The position numbers and the translations under genes are program-made. 64,000 nucleotides of DNA from Paulownia fortunei (Eukaryota; Streptophyta; Magnoliopsida; Lamiales; Paulowniaceae), in the NCBI GenBank assembly GCA_019321725.1, contig CM033115.1:18672673-18736672 (forward strand). The letters are read 5' to 3'. Numbering within the stretch: position 1 is the first letter of the stretch; each line of letters begins with the position of its first letter. The notes under the pieces were generated by a model that saw only the letters and a list, made by a program, of their open reading frames with translations, was not told the DNA's origin and made no database searches. Shown piece after piece: positions 24,390 to 37,079 of the stretch.

Positions 24390-26092
24390 TATATATATTT
24401 TTTTATTTTTCATAATTTTATAATTTTAATAAGGAATCATTACTATAGTATTTCTAAATTTTCAAGCTAAATATATCTTATTGAGCTGCTACTGCTTAAA
24501 TTACAATAAGTGATTAAAGGTGGTAGGTTTCTGCCACTTAAATGAGAATCAGATGATGAATAATTTGGGAGCAAAAATTTGAAAGTGATAAGAACTCCAA
24601 ATGAATTTTGTGCCCTAAAAAAGTAGAAGAACGTGGTATTTATAATATTTTCAAGGAGGATTGTCACGTTATATTGAATGTTGTGTGGATTACTTAGGTC
24701 TTAAGGGTTCTTTTGAAAGAACTATTTTGTTGGATCTTTAAAAATTATTTTTAAAATTTTTTAATTTAATTTATTTGAATGGATTTAATAAATTAATAAT
24801 TTTCAAATCAATAAGAGTAAAAAACAAAGAAGTACAAGGTCAGCCAGTGATATATCAAACGTCAGCTAGAAATTATTAACTTGTTTATTCATTGAATCTA
24901 ACAAATTATTAGTATTCTGTATGTATTTGATCATTTCATTTAAAAAAATATTAATTAAATTCTTTAATTTTCAATAATCTATTGTCCATATTTGCTCTTG
25001 TGACAACATTGACGTTTGACGTTCCTATTTGTCTTTTAGGGTGTGAAATGCCAATTCGTCTTTTAGGTGAGTGACCACTCCTTTTTTTCTTTGTTTTATA
25101 ATTATAATAATTGCTAAACCATTTTTTTATCTTATTATTGTTTTATCATTTAAGTTAGAGTTTGGGAATTTTGATTAAAAAATTGGAAATCATAAAAACT
25201 CGCGTGGACCAGCATTAAGATTTAAGCCTTTGGGGAATAGGTTTAGTCAAGTGCCACACGTGTGCTGTTCCAAGCCATGTGCTTCAGATTTTTGTCCCCT
25301 TCTTTCAACAATCAATCAATTATAATTATTATTGTTATCAACTTCAAATTGCAAAATGCCAAACAGAAATTAAAGGAATTTTTAAAATTTGGTAGAACCC
25401 CTCTTTACAAAAAAAAAAAAAAAAAAAAACACTAATTTGATGAAATAAAATAAATTGGCATTAGATTAATTTAAGAGGAAGGTATTGTTGGGATGAGGAT
25501 AAAGTTTGAAAATATATATCCATTAATCTTACCTGAATTTATGGTATATTTATGATTTGATTTTCGAACATACATCTATAGATAGATATTTTTATTAAAT
25601 TAGAATTAAGTGTTCATATCTCTTAAAATAATAAATATTTGCCTGAACACCATTCAAAAATTATACATGCTAATAAGATATTCAATAGAAGATGTGTTTC
25701 CTATTATATAATTGCAAGCCAAGGATGGAAATAATAAATATTGCTCCTAATAAAAAGAAAAAAAACACTAAAATAAAAGATAATATGGTCAAAGAAATGT
25801 CTATAATAAAAATAAATAAGATGCACGATTCCTTGTCTTTTATACATAACAAAGAACAACTCAGCTGGGCCTTGGGGGTCGATAGAAATGCATTTATTAC
25901 TTTATGTTGTCTTTTTTAACTTATTCCACTTACATAATAAAAATTGATTTCCATTTTCTTTAAATTATTTTCTATTTTCCAGTTGACTTTTTTCTCTAGT
26001 TTCACATATATGGGAAAAACACTTGTCCAAATCAGTTATGTCTACATTATTATTTATTATTTTAATTGAAATCTAAATTTCCACAATCGTTG
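24390..26092. other. AT-rich intergenic DNA
   Basis: No gene recognised. Contains an A20 run (25410-25429) and a CACGTG palindrome near 25257 without an adjacent gene. Confidence 0.5.
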
Positions 26093-26166
26093 GCTTTTGT
26101 AGCTCAGTTGGTTAGAGCACCCGTTTAGTAAGCGGGAGGTCTTGAGTTCAACTCTCAACGAAAGCA
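26093..26166 (+). tRNA. tRNA-Thr (anticodon AGU)
   Basis: A 74-nt cloverleaf without intron. The acceptor stem GCTTTTG pairs with CGAAAGC plus discriminator A. The D arm is GCTC-AGTTGGTTA-GAGC. The anticodon stem CCCGT/GCGGG holds loop TTAGTAA (anticodon AGT). The T arm is TTGAG-TTCAACT-CTCAA. A T8 Pol III terminator starts at 26167, and a CAA motif, typical of plant tRNA genes, lies a few bases upstream (~26084). Confidence 0.97.
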
Positions 26167-29100
26167 TTTTTTTTCTCCTTTTTCAAATGAGAAATACTGT
26201 TAAGCTGTAGTGAAAATGAAGAACAATTAAGTTGAACTTTTATGCACTAGGAAATTGAACACCTCAATTCAAAGCTCTGCTAAGGCAAAAACTGCAGGCA
26301 TAACACAGTTTTCAGAATTTGTACAATGTCAGAAAGATGGAAAACATCTATTGAGCAGGCCTGGCAACTTATAGAATTCATCATTCCTAACATCTTTGTT
26401 ATCCACGAAGTTCTCCCACCAGTGAGAGCCATTATCTTTAGGTGCTTCTTCTTTCTGAGCTTCGTCGGTCCCATGAGGGAGAGTGCAGTCCAGTAGAACA
26501 GCAACTACAGCAGCCACAGTCGCATGCGACGTAACGATGACAGACATTATGTCATTGAACTGCAAGTCATTGACAGAAAGTGAAAACAAGAAGTCTTTTA
26601 AATTTTGGAACTATCAATGATTATCGGACGAAAAGGTCTAATTTGTGAATGTGCATACCCATCCTGCATGAGTGTGGACAGGACCAGTTCTTGATTCAGA
26701 TGATGCTCTCTGAAGTATTGTGGTAGAGAAAGTCCAATGAAGGAAAGTCCTAGCAAAAGTTTTGTTCTGAAACTGTTCAGGTTGCAGAATTGGAGAAATC
26801 CCAGTCCTGCAGATGCTGCATGCAAAAAAAAAAAAAAAATTGTAAGAGAAAGATAGTTAAAGAAAACAGAAAATGGGATTAACACATTAGACAGACATAT
26901 GAGATAGTGAGAGAGGTACATACAGACATAACCAAAGAAGATGCAGTACGACGCTGCCATGATTGGTAAAGGTATTGAAGCAAAAATTGCTCCACATTTT
27001 CCTGATTCAGGATAGCAATAACTAAGGGATTAAGTTTTTTCAAGTTCCATTCTGATATGAAGCAGTTGAGCTAAAGAGTGTTGCATTCAGATTATCGTCC
27101 CACCGATTACAGGAAGGAAATGAGCAAAAATACTCAACATGCAAAATATTAACGTTAGATTTCTGTCAACTGAATGCAGAGGTCTGTAAATCTGGGGTGG
27201 ATTGCCAAAGAAGTCTAAAACTGGAGCTTACCAAATATGGAGAAGAAAATCATGAATCCAGATGATATTTGAACAACTCTTCAACTTCCTGCTTTTGTCA
27301 GGGCCAAGAGACCTGCATTTTCTCTGTTTATGCCACAAAAAAATCTTGGTAAGAGAGGTATTTAAATAGATACCAATACTTGTGATGCGATCGTTTCATC
27401 TTACATGCAGTAGGAATAAAAGAGTACTAGGAAATCAATAGATAAATTTTGAATCTTGAACTTGTATTTTAAGTAGGGATTCTTACACTATTGCAGTGGA
27501 ACCAGTGGCACTGCCAAAAAGGGCATTAAGGAAAGTCCCGATCCCTTAGATTCACAATAATCATAAGAATTCTGATGAATTGTAGCCTGAATATAGATTC
27601 AATTAGAACTATCATAAGAGGAGCTACACAGCTTTTAATCATACCAGCCATCCGACTCCACGACTAATAACTGAAGGTGGCACTGGTGTTGCACTTCCAT
27701 ATCTGGCTGCTGCAAGAAATGAGCCAGTGGACTGGCAAGAATCGAACAATAGCTTTATTAGGATATGCAAGATAGAAAATATGTAGAGACAATTTAGTCT
27801 TTCACAGTCTTCCATTACATTCAAAGAAAGAATGTGATATTTAAGTGTAGATCAGAAGGATATCTATGCAAAAAAAACTGTGTTAAGTATGCTACCCCAT
27901 ATATGATCTTAGCTTTACTATATAACAAAGTATAAACAACAATGTACAGTAATAGATAAACAATGTAAAAGTGTAAGACCTCCATTGAAGCAACGAATGA
28001 AGCGACCATTGTTGCAAAAATCTCTCCTGCTCGAAAAGAGAGAGGCCCCCACTGGAATGGAAATGGGATATATACCCTGCAAGCCATGGCGAAAGAAATC
28101 ATAACATCTAAGAAATGTGACATGATCTTTGAAAAGTAGTGGATAATATATGCAATAAAATGACCTCTACAAATGAATAGCTAAAATTAGATGTATAACA
28201 ATTAATTTAAACAGTTAAACATTATCCACAGATGTTCTTGCCAAATACACTAACATAATAGAATGGATGTAAACAATGTTCGCTTTGATCGTCAACTCAA
28301 ATCATTGAAAGTCATTATATGATGCATCCAAAAGAGAACAAGAGCAGTCCATTTTAAAATGCATAGTCATTCTACAAAAATATGGTGAAGAGGATTATAA
28401 CTGACTTCTTAGCAGATGATACTGTTAGCTTTTACATGAAAAATTACTCAAGTACAAAAGATTAATGATATTTGTGGGAAGATAAAAGGACAGAGGAACC
28501 AGTTCAGGGGGATAAGACCAAGGAGCGCCACCAATGAGTCCAGAGCTATCAGTACGGCAGCCACCATTTGCAGATTTCTTAAAAGTGCCACTCGAAGTTA
28601 GGATTTCTGCATAAGTCCACACAATTGCAACAGAGAACAGAAGTGCAAATCTATCACACAGGGGACTCTGACTTTACAAATCTTGGAAGATACTGCAAAA
28701 CATGTAATATTTGATGCATAAGTCACAAACACAAGGTACAAAAGGTCAATACCAATAATTTTCTGTGGGCAAAAGAATATCTATTTCTTAGTGATCGTAT
28801 GGTTTTTTCAGTCACAAAAGGCTCATCATGTGTGTCGTATTTCATACTCAGTTAATAAACAACACATTAGAGCCTACGGTCCCTAAGCAAAAAAATATGA
28901 ACTTGCCATCTTAGTAACTTGCCTGTGAGATGATAATCATGATAACCAGCTCCGGTATCCCAACTTCAACACATTTTGCAATCTACATGAAGTTACAAGA
29001 TAATGGTTAGAAATTGAATGGACAGTCAGCTTTTGAGTTGAGTAGTCTTTCTGTCGTAAAAAAGTTTCAGAATTTCAGCCAACATGAAATTCAGCTGACT

Positions 29101-29998
29101 ATGAAACCATTCAATGCAATGACAATTCGTAGTTCTTACCAGTGGAAACCCAAGATGGTAGAGCCCAAGTCCAGTGAAAGAGATCAATGGAACCATAGAA
29201 AGAGGGCTAAAAAGCCTAAGACCAAAGGAAGAAAAGGAGCAGACAAACTGCAACAGTTATTCATCGGAATTGAGCATTAATGAAAGCAAAGCTTCATTCA
29301 TAACAAACTGACCTTACTATGTTTTTCCACAAACCAAAGAAACCAATGATCATTTGGAAACATGAAGCGACAATTAAAGCACCTTGTATTTCTCTCATTG
29401 TTTCCACAAACCTCTGAGAAAAATCAATGAATTAACAATATTGCATTATAACTAGAGAAGTGAGCAAAGATCAACTTTTTTGAATTAACACAACAAAATA
29501 AGAAGGCAGATAGATATTTAAGCTAATCGCAATTCACCTGCTCTGGCGGGTGTATCATTCTATTTCTTTTTGAATGAATAATTGAAGTTACCGGAATCAA
29601 GAATGCATAGGAGCCGCCTATTATTGATGGCAACCTTGTGCCGAAAAAGGAATGCAACAATGTATTTACTCCTGAAACAAAGAGTAGTGTTTGTATAACC
29701 TTGGCCTTATCTATCTGCAATGCAAGAAAAGAAAGGATGGTTGAATATTTATAAGTCAAAACATTATTGATTTGGACAAAGAAAAAAAAAAAAACAGAGA
29801 TTATTTCAAGAAATGAGGAATAGAAGCTTACATCCCTGCCACCCATTTGGGGAACTAGCATACTTGGAATTAAGACAACAGAACCAAGAGCCAGAAGATA
29901 ATGCTGGAAGCCCAGAAAAATAGCTTCTACTGAATCAAGAAAAATGAAGAATCAGATCTTTCAAATTCACATAACAATCCAAGCCTGAAAAACAAAAA

Positions 29999-30082
29999 AT
30001 AATTCTTGCCTCTGGTACTATCACAATGATCACGAATAAAATAATTCTTGCCTCTGGTACTATCACAATGATCACGAATAAC
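29999..30082. repeat. Perfect tandem duplication of a 42-bp unit in NAT intron 1
   Basis: ATAATTCTTGCCTCTGGTAC... appears twice in a row with period 42 and no visible mismatch, so the duplication is recent. Confidence 0.9.
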
Positions 30083-30117
30083 TGGAGTGTACACACATTT
30101 TTTTTATCATTTTGTAA

Positions 30118-30242
30118 ATTCTATTGCATCCTCTATTGCATTGCATTAAATTATCCATAACGGTGTAAAATCCTATCCACAAAGTGTATATTTGACGGCA
30201 ATTAATGCAATGCGACAGATGCAATATAATTTGCAATAGAAT
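30118..30242. mobile_element. Small foldback (MITE-like) element in NAT intron 1
   Basis: About 125 bp bounded by inverted ATTCTATTGCA (30118-30128) and TGCAATAGAAT (30232-30242). The arms also share GCATTGCATTAA / TTAATGCAATGC. A target-site duplication is not clear. Confidence 0.5.
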
Positions 30243-30639
30243 ATTATATCCAGGAAATACATGTGATTTTCCTCCGTCCATTGTTTATCACTACTGAAAC
30301 AAAAATGGTGCCTATTATATGTTTTCTGAAAGATAGTATAAGTAATTCAACAGCACAGGAATCACATATGTTAAGTCAATTCAATCAACAGAGTACCCAT
30401 ATACATTATACATACGCATTGACAGTGCAGAGCTCATTTTAACAGAAATGAAGAGAAAAATGAAAGAAAAAAAACTGAAAAAAATCCCATGAAGAGAGTG
30501 AGAATTTACGCCACGGTGGTGGGCTGTTAATGCAATATTGGACGCCGGGTAGCTGCTCAAAGACTGGATGTGGCTGTGGCTCCTCAGGCTTATTAGCTAC
30601 TCCATTGTTATTGTTGTTGCTATCTCCACTGCCAGACAT

Positions 30640-33600
30640 TTTTGTCAAGCTAAGAGTTTTTGCTTTTACAGAAAAATGAAAGCCTGAAGATTGAAGAAGG
30701 GGTGCTAGCTAGAAAATGGTGTGCCTGTTTTATACTAGTATTGTACAAAGAACTAACACAAATACACAATCTTGCCTTGATATATATAACTCATCAAAGA
30801 ATTAGCTCTGGATTAAATACCTGAGACTGTAACAATATCAAATTTATGAATCATATATTCATGCATTTAGTAAAATCATTTGTGGGTTTTTAGAATTTTC
30901 CAGAAAGTAGAGATATCCTTGTTTCTAATCATAATTGTGATAGATATAGTGTTTTTAATGATAATTAATGTGTACAACAATTTGCTTTGGCTGTTTTCAG
31001 TTTTTCTTGCATGCATGCACATATTTCTGACACATGGGAATTGTCTATTTATGATGGAATTATTTTATTTTATTTTTTGGGTGATTCTGGCGATCAGATT
31101 ACATTGAACTTTTACATGGCTATAGTTGTAACCGAAAATATGCAAAAAAGTCACTTCAAATCATATATTTTTATTTTATTATATTTTATATTTTGTATAA
31201 CCATATGCATGCTGCAGTTTACATATATGAGGTGTATATATTATATAAAATATTAAATATAATATAAAGTTGAAATAAAAAATTCAACAAGCTTTTGCTT
31301 TATCTCCTGGTCGTTTCAGGGCACAACTTCCATCGTCAAGGTATTGAGATTCAATAATTCATTTAGTCTTACTAGGTTTTTTTCTTTGTTTTTGAAGAAT
31401 TGTAAAATTTCGTATTGCCTATTAGTATGAGGACTATTGAATATATAGTACTGAATTTCGATTTTCCTCGCCGTTTGTCAACTCATAAAATAACACTCAT
31501 ATTTTATATAGAAGTACGAATATCACGTTTTTTTTACTACTTATGAAATAAAAATAAAATAAAAGATAGCAATGAACCCTCCTAAATAAAATTAATAGTC
31601 AAAAAACCTCTCAAAAAAGTAAAATTAATAGTAAAAAAATCTCTCTGAACTTTTTTGAAAGATGCACCCTGCCTTCCCACTCACATTAACTGCGAGTTTT
31701 AAATAAAAGATTAAAATACCTTTACTCACTGCGTATATTTTTGGGAGTAATTTAATTATTATTTTTTAAATTTTCTTGCTTGCTTCTTTCTCATTTTATA
31801 TTTATTATTGTTTTATTTCTCATTATACGACTTTTTTTTCCATCTCTTTTTACCAAAAATCCCTCAACCCCTCGCTCCAATCGGTGCAGTGAACTTGGTG
31901 TAGCATTCCGAAGTGCACCAATTAGATGTTGGATGCACACTATCTTGTAAATAGATGTTGGATGCACGTCATTGGCTATAGCACCAATCTGCTGGGATTG
32001 ATCGGGTTTGGATTGAATTTATTGAAACTTAATACCTGGCCAATTAACATTGTTGAAGATTCAGATCTAGATTTAGAGCCAAACCCGTTAAGTAGGGCCA
32101 TTATATTCATTTTATAATTTTAAAAATATTAAAAAATAATATTACTAAAATTTACTGAAAAATATAATTCTTAAAAAATAAGAATTTAGAAAATTCTTAA
32201 GTTGTATTTATATTGAAAAATTTCAGAATTAGAGATTCCAAATTTATAATTTATTGGGATTGTTTCAAAAATTTTCAAGTCGTAAGAGATTTTAAAATTT
32301 TTAACATTCATTTTGAGCCATTTTCAAGTATTATAATGTATTTCAAACTTACATAATATTAGAATTTTTGAAAATTTCTAACTCTATTTTTTTTTTAAAT
32401 CTAAATCCATCTGTCCAAACAAAACTTTAATGCATGTGCCCCAATTAAATTCCAAACATTTCCCTTGCCCACATATTATCATCTTATGTAGATAAATCTA
32501 TCTAACACTATAAGAAAAAAGGAATATTAATGATATGATGCTAAGTGATAATATGAAAGTAGTTAAATTACATGTATTAAATGATAAAAAACTTTATTTT
32601 GTCTTAATAAGAATTCTCACAAGTTTAATAACAAAAAAAAGTGGATGCAAATTATCACTATTAAAATATTATTATTAATAATAATAATAATAATAATAAA
32701 AATCTTATCACAAATTACAGTAATATTTTTTGTTGTTATTAAATCGTTATTATACATATATTATTAGTTGTTAGTGATAATAATTTAAATACCATATATA
32801 TATATCACTACTTATCAACCATTAAAACTTAATATATTTTTTTATTACAATTAAATTTGTAAAAGCGAAAATAATAATTAATATTGTATTCAATATTTTA
32901 TCATCAACTTTCATTTTTCTCATTGTGTAATAAAATATGTCAATAAAGAGGTTCTGATTTCCCATTTATTCCTTTTCATGAAAATCAAGTGCAGAAAACT
33001 TTTTGTTCAGTCAAAGCATCCAATTGGAGTTAATGATTCCACTGATTTAAAAAAAAAGACTTGTCTCGAAACTGCGATTGGTTGCAAACGCAGGCGCGCT
33101 TTACAGTGGTGTACATTTCAAGAAAAACAACGTTTTTGGTACTCAAGTTCCACGCGTAACCTACGTGTTGTGTCTTTTATTATATTATTTTTCTCCAAAA
33201 AATTAGTGCAAATGAATCCAAACTCATCCGTTGCTCTTGGACAAATGTATTTATATATGATAATATGAATACTTTTTATATATACTCATATATGAGACAC
33301 TTATAAATCAAAATAAAAAATGTAAAACTAATAAATATTTTATACATTCAATATATAAAAGTAGAACATGTTTGACATTATAATTTTTTATAAATTAAAG
33401 CATATAAATTTGAAAATAATTAGTTCTTTGTCAATAACATTATTTTTTATATTTAGAATGATAATTTTTTTTTAAAAAATAAAATAATATTATTTTAAAA
33501 TTATAAAACGAATTTAATAATCAAACTTTTTTTATCCCAAGTAGAAATGATCGGGTCTCAAGTCCATAAAATTATTAATGAATTAATTCTCAAGTCTTAA

Positions 33601-35993
33601 CAAACTCATCCAAAAATCAACCCAATAAATACTATCCCTAAACAAGTTCTATCATATTAGAATTTAAAAGCCTTTCACTCCTTCAAAAAAATAAAAATAA
33701 AAATCTTTTCACAGACTATATTTACTACCCTCTTATCCAATTATACTATACTTTAAATTTTATAAATAAACGTTAACGTTGAATTATTCACTTTATATAT
33801 ATATATTTAAAAAAATTATACAATTGGAGTGTATGTGTAAAGCAGAATACAAAATATAGATTCGAAGTGCTATTGGTCAGTCCTTGTTTCAATTGCAGAC
33901 AGTGAATTTGGGAATCCCGCGGGGCCTACAATGATTTCTAATATATTTGTGTAGGATTGAACTTAATTTGAAAAACAAGTAAGTATTAAGTTATATATAA
34001 ATATATTAAATATTCTCACTTTACTTATTCTTAATTTTACAAGAGGTCCCAACACTGTAGATATATGAAACTGTTATGGATAATGTTATGCAAAGTATAT
34101 ATATATATATATTAAAAACATATAAGATTATACCTACTCCAAATTTTATTGTAATAATTAAATATCGTAATATGTATTTCATCAATGAAAATAAGTTTTT
34201 TCAATTTTATTGTGCCTTGAAAGAATCAACGGGTATGAGTTTGACGCAATTGGAGTCCGCTGTGCAATTTATTATAATTTTAATGAAAATAATCATAATT
34301 GGCTAACTACTAACCACATGTTACCCATTTTTCAATACAAACTAAAAGATGTCCCGTGACGAATGATTCGACTCTCTTTTAATTGAGAGCGAAGGTTCGC
34401 GACTTCCGTCTCTAGTATTTTGACCTTCTCTTTCAATGTCTTGATGATAAATTACTGTCGGGAGGATTCTTCCTCTAGGGTTGATTGTTTGGTATCCTTT
34501 TTGTCGACCATCGTCTTGTGTTAGTCCGTGGTATTAGAATATATAATTATCTTGTATAGTCTTATATGTTTTTAAAATATATATATATATATATATATAG
34601 AAACTCTGCTAGTGGTGCACACAACCTAAGAAACAAAGACAAACCAATCCGTCATCCACCACCGAGGGGCAGAACAGTGGAAACCTTTAGATACATTCCA
34701 AACAAAGTTAATGTACAAGAAATAAACAACGTTAGCCCGAATAAATATCCCTGATAGGTGTAGGCATGCATGCAGCCCTACTCCACACGCGTTACTGCAG
34801 AAAAGGTTCCCTTTCCTTGGTGCAATCAGATTAGCGCCCACCGCCTGATTGGTAATTGCCCTCACCTCCAACAAATCAAACTTAGACAACTCAACCTATT
34901 TAGTTGATTGTCAAAAACAAAAACAATAAACACCAAGGTTTGTCTGGTTCAGATTTCCTACAACGTTTTTTTTTTTCTCTAAATAGAAAATGTGTTTGGG
35001 GTAAGATTCTGAAAAAATATATTTTTATTTTTTAATTTTTTTAATAATAATTATTTTAGTTAAATAATTATATATCTAACTATATATACTCTCACTAATT
35101 ATAATTATCTAAACAATTGAAAGTCTCTCATTATACATTACGTCATTACTTTTTTGCAAAACATTTAAACGTATTTTTATTTATACTATGACAGTTCCAA
35201 ATTATATTCCTTTCAAATGTTTTTTCTCAAAATAACACAAAATAAAACCTAATGCTTGTCTAATGTCTCTCTTGTTCACAATCCACGCAGTGTACATACC
35301 ATCATGGTAGTATCCATTACATTCAATAGGGAGTTCTCGACTATGACCCATTTATTTTATAGTTTGTGAACAAAATTTTCAGTTGTGAAGGAGATTAGTT
35401 TTGTTGTCTCTTGATGAAACTGTCATAATAGGATATAACTTGATTCAAATATCTTGTAGCTTCAAAAACTCATACCATCATTCCATCACAATATATTTTG
35501 AATCATATTTCGTTAAATATATATAATTCATTTTAAATATATATATATATATATATATTTGATACATTTAATATGCATTTTACATAATATAAGACAGAAA
35601 GAAAATCATATGGTCATACCACTGATCATAGCTTATGTGCATTTTCCATCTATTTGAAAAAAGAAAATGAAAAACAAATTCAGGGAGTGCACACTGTTAA
35701 GTGTAAGCTTGCATGTTGGTTTAAACCTCGTTGAAATCCCACATGTCCCCATCTCTTACTTCCTCAAACACGTACCCACCGTACACTTCCAAGTGTCAAT
35801 TCCTCTTGTCATATTGCTTCATGTTGCCACCTTCTCATTGGCTCAATTCCCTCTTAAAATTACCCCCTTCTCACCACATTATTCCTCATCCCTTCACACC
35901 AATTCGCACTCTTCTTCTTCCTCCTCTCCAGCCAAAGATTTTGGTGATTTCTGAAAGAAAGAGAATAAGGAAGTCTCTTACCCTCTTTCAGAA
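30640..35993. other. Intergenic region, AT-rich, with 5' region of the 36-kb gene at its right end
   Basis: No gene recognised. Noted: a TA/ATT-rich stretch at 32650-32840; a direct repeat TAGATGTTGGATGCAC (31923 and 31952); a GC-richer island at 34600-34910 of unknown origin; AT microsatellites at 34575-34600 and 35538-35560. From ~35820 a CT-rich leader with a CATTGGCTCAAT CCAAT-type motif looks like promoter and 5' UTR of the next gene. Confidence 0.5.
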
Positions 35994-37079
35994 ATGATGC
36001 AAACAATCAATCCTTATGCCACAGCAAGAACTGCTGAAATCATGTCCAGGTACAGGCCAATAGCACCAAAACCTGAGGCCCCAACCACTAATTCCATGGC
36101 TGAAAATGAAAATTCCGGCGTCCCAAACGGTATAAGGAAGTCTCCTTATTTGAGGAACGTGTGGGCTCATCTCCAGGCGCGGCCGACGAGAACCCGGAAG
36201 CGTGGGCGGACAGCCGCCTTTTCGCCGCCGTCTGTCAAGCGGGCAAGGACTTGTCTTCAGGGCCTGTCCCCTCCCTATCAGGTAACCAATTCTCCTGCCA
36301 AAAACTTGGCCATGCATGGATTCACTCACACCGCAAATGGGCTGCCTCAAATCTCTCTTGTCCCGAATCTTGTTCCGCTTAAGTGCGGCCTCGACACCGC
36401 CGTGACAACCCTGGCGGAGTCGGTGGCGCTGCCTCTCCTTTGCTGCGCCGCCGGCCAGCACCCAATTATCGACAAGGGAAAAGAAAGCTGCTGCAAAGGG
36501 ATAGATTTGAACATGACAGCAGCAGATCAGGGCCCCGAAGAATTAGACTTGTTGCCACAACTGCAGGAGCCCGTGAAGCCCAGAATCATCTCGCCTCGGC
36601 CGGTTCGACCTGTTGGCTCGAGCATAACTGTGAAGAGCATCACTGATGATCCCGGGAGGCAAACAGTGGCGAAGGGGCCGGAGGAGGTGGAGGAGGCTGT
36701 CGAGGCAGAAGCAGTGCCAGCAATCGTATCTGATTCCAACAACAAGGTGAGGATGTCTAACTCAGCCTACAAAGAGTTGGTAGGCCAGCCGGAATGCGGC
36801 TGGCTCGACTGCGCCAACGGAAAGAACTACAGCAGCGGCGGAGGTGGCGCGTGCAAGAGAATAGGTGGGGAGGTTTCGCTTCAGTTCGTGGATTCGAAGC
36901 TCCAACAGTCTATGCATGGGTTCAGTTGCCGGGTGAAGATTGAATGGGAAAGCGAAGGGAAGAAGAACAGCGTCAATGCTTCTTGCAATGCTGTGAAATT
37001 AGCCTGTCAGGCTAAGGATTACCAGTTCTTGTGGAGGTTTCAGACAAGTGAAGCCTGGAAATCGGCTTCAGATAATTAA
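35994..37079 (+). CDS. Plant-specific protein, probably DUF7950 family
   Basis: One uninterrupted ORF of 361 residues starting at the first of two adjacent ATGs. The N-terminal motif INPYATARTAEIMSRYRPIAPKPE is, from memory, the hallmark of a plant family of uncharacterised proteins now named DUF7950. A basic K/R-rich stretch at residues ~67-85 (TRTRKRGRT...SVKRAR) could be a nuclear localisation signal. The middle is low-complexity and acidic (EEVEEAVEAEA), and the C-terminal ~100 residues (from NSAYKELVGQPEC to LWRFQ) form the conserved domain. GC content is clearly higher than the flanks. There is a CT-rich 5' leader. Function is unknown; nuclear location is inferred. Confidence 0.8.
   Translation: MMQTINPYATARTAEIMSRYRPIAPKPEAPTTNSMAENENSGVPNGIRKSPYLRNVWAHLQARPTRTRKRGRTAAFSPPSVKRARTCLQGLSPPYQVTNSPAKNLAMHGFTHTANGLPQISLVPNLVPLKCGLDTAVTTLAESVALPLLCCAAGQHPIIDKGKESCCKGIDLNMTAADQGPEELDLLPQLQEPVKPRIISPRPVRPVGSSITVKSITDDPGRQTVAKGPEEVEEAVEAEAVPAIVSDSNNKVRMSNSAYKELVGQPECGWLDCANGKNYSSGGGGACKRIGGEVSLQFVDSKLQQSMHGFSCRVKIEWESEGKKNSVNASCNAVKLACQAKDYQFLWRFQTSEAWKSASDN

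Larger units (their letters stand above)
26329..30639 (-). pseudogene. Nucleobase-ascorbate transporter (NAT/NCS2) pseudogene, 14 exons
   Basis: Exons (minus): 30639-30510, 29929-29832, 29714-29538, 29413-29313, 29215-29140, 28982-28923, 28692-28519, 28076-27980, 27731-27645, 27544-27487, 27323-27232, 27001-26924, 26815-26659, 26559-26329. NAT proteins are ~520-residue plasma-membrane carriers for purines/uracil or ascorbate. Family landmarks are present in order: PHPVFEQLPGVQYC, LGFQHYLL, VIQTLLFVSGVNTLL, FFGTRLPSIIGGSYAF, PFPFQWG, SRGVGW, VENAGLLALTK, LQFCNLNSFRTK and HWWENF. Lesions: exon 7 is out of frame (one base extra or two missing between LPRFVKS and DRFALLF); the exon 9/10 junction is off by one; exon 11 has an in-frame TGA at 27283-27281 where the family has Arg; exon 13 has lost one base before RTGPVHT. 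Intron 6 has a GC donor (CAG/GCAAGT). Nearest to the NAT1-4 group, from memory. Indels alone might be sequencing errors; with the TGA this reads as a young pseudogene. Confidence 0.88.

Noticed and set aside
29014..29280. Plus-strand ORF with a KR-rich tail
   Set aside because: It overlaps exon 5 of the NAT pseudogene antisense and has no recognisable protein features.
32640..32710. Short regular AT-rich repeats considered as an array (CRISPR-like or satellite)
   Set aside because: Only trinucleotide ATT/AAT microsatellite; no unit-spacer structure, and CRISPR arrays do not belong in plant nuclear DNA.
34600..34910. GC-richer island as a gene exon
   Set aside because: Neither strand gives a recognisable protein, and there are no matched splice sites; more likely an old repeat.
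36161..36745. Long alternative-frame ORFs within the 36-kb gene on both strands
   Set aside because: Shadows of the GC-richer real frame (35994-37079), with no motif of their own.
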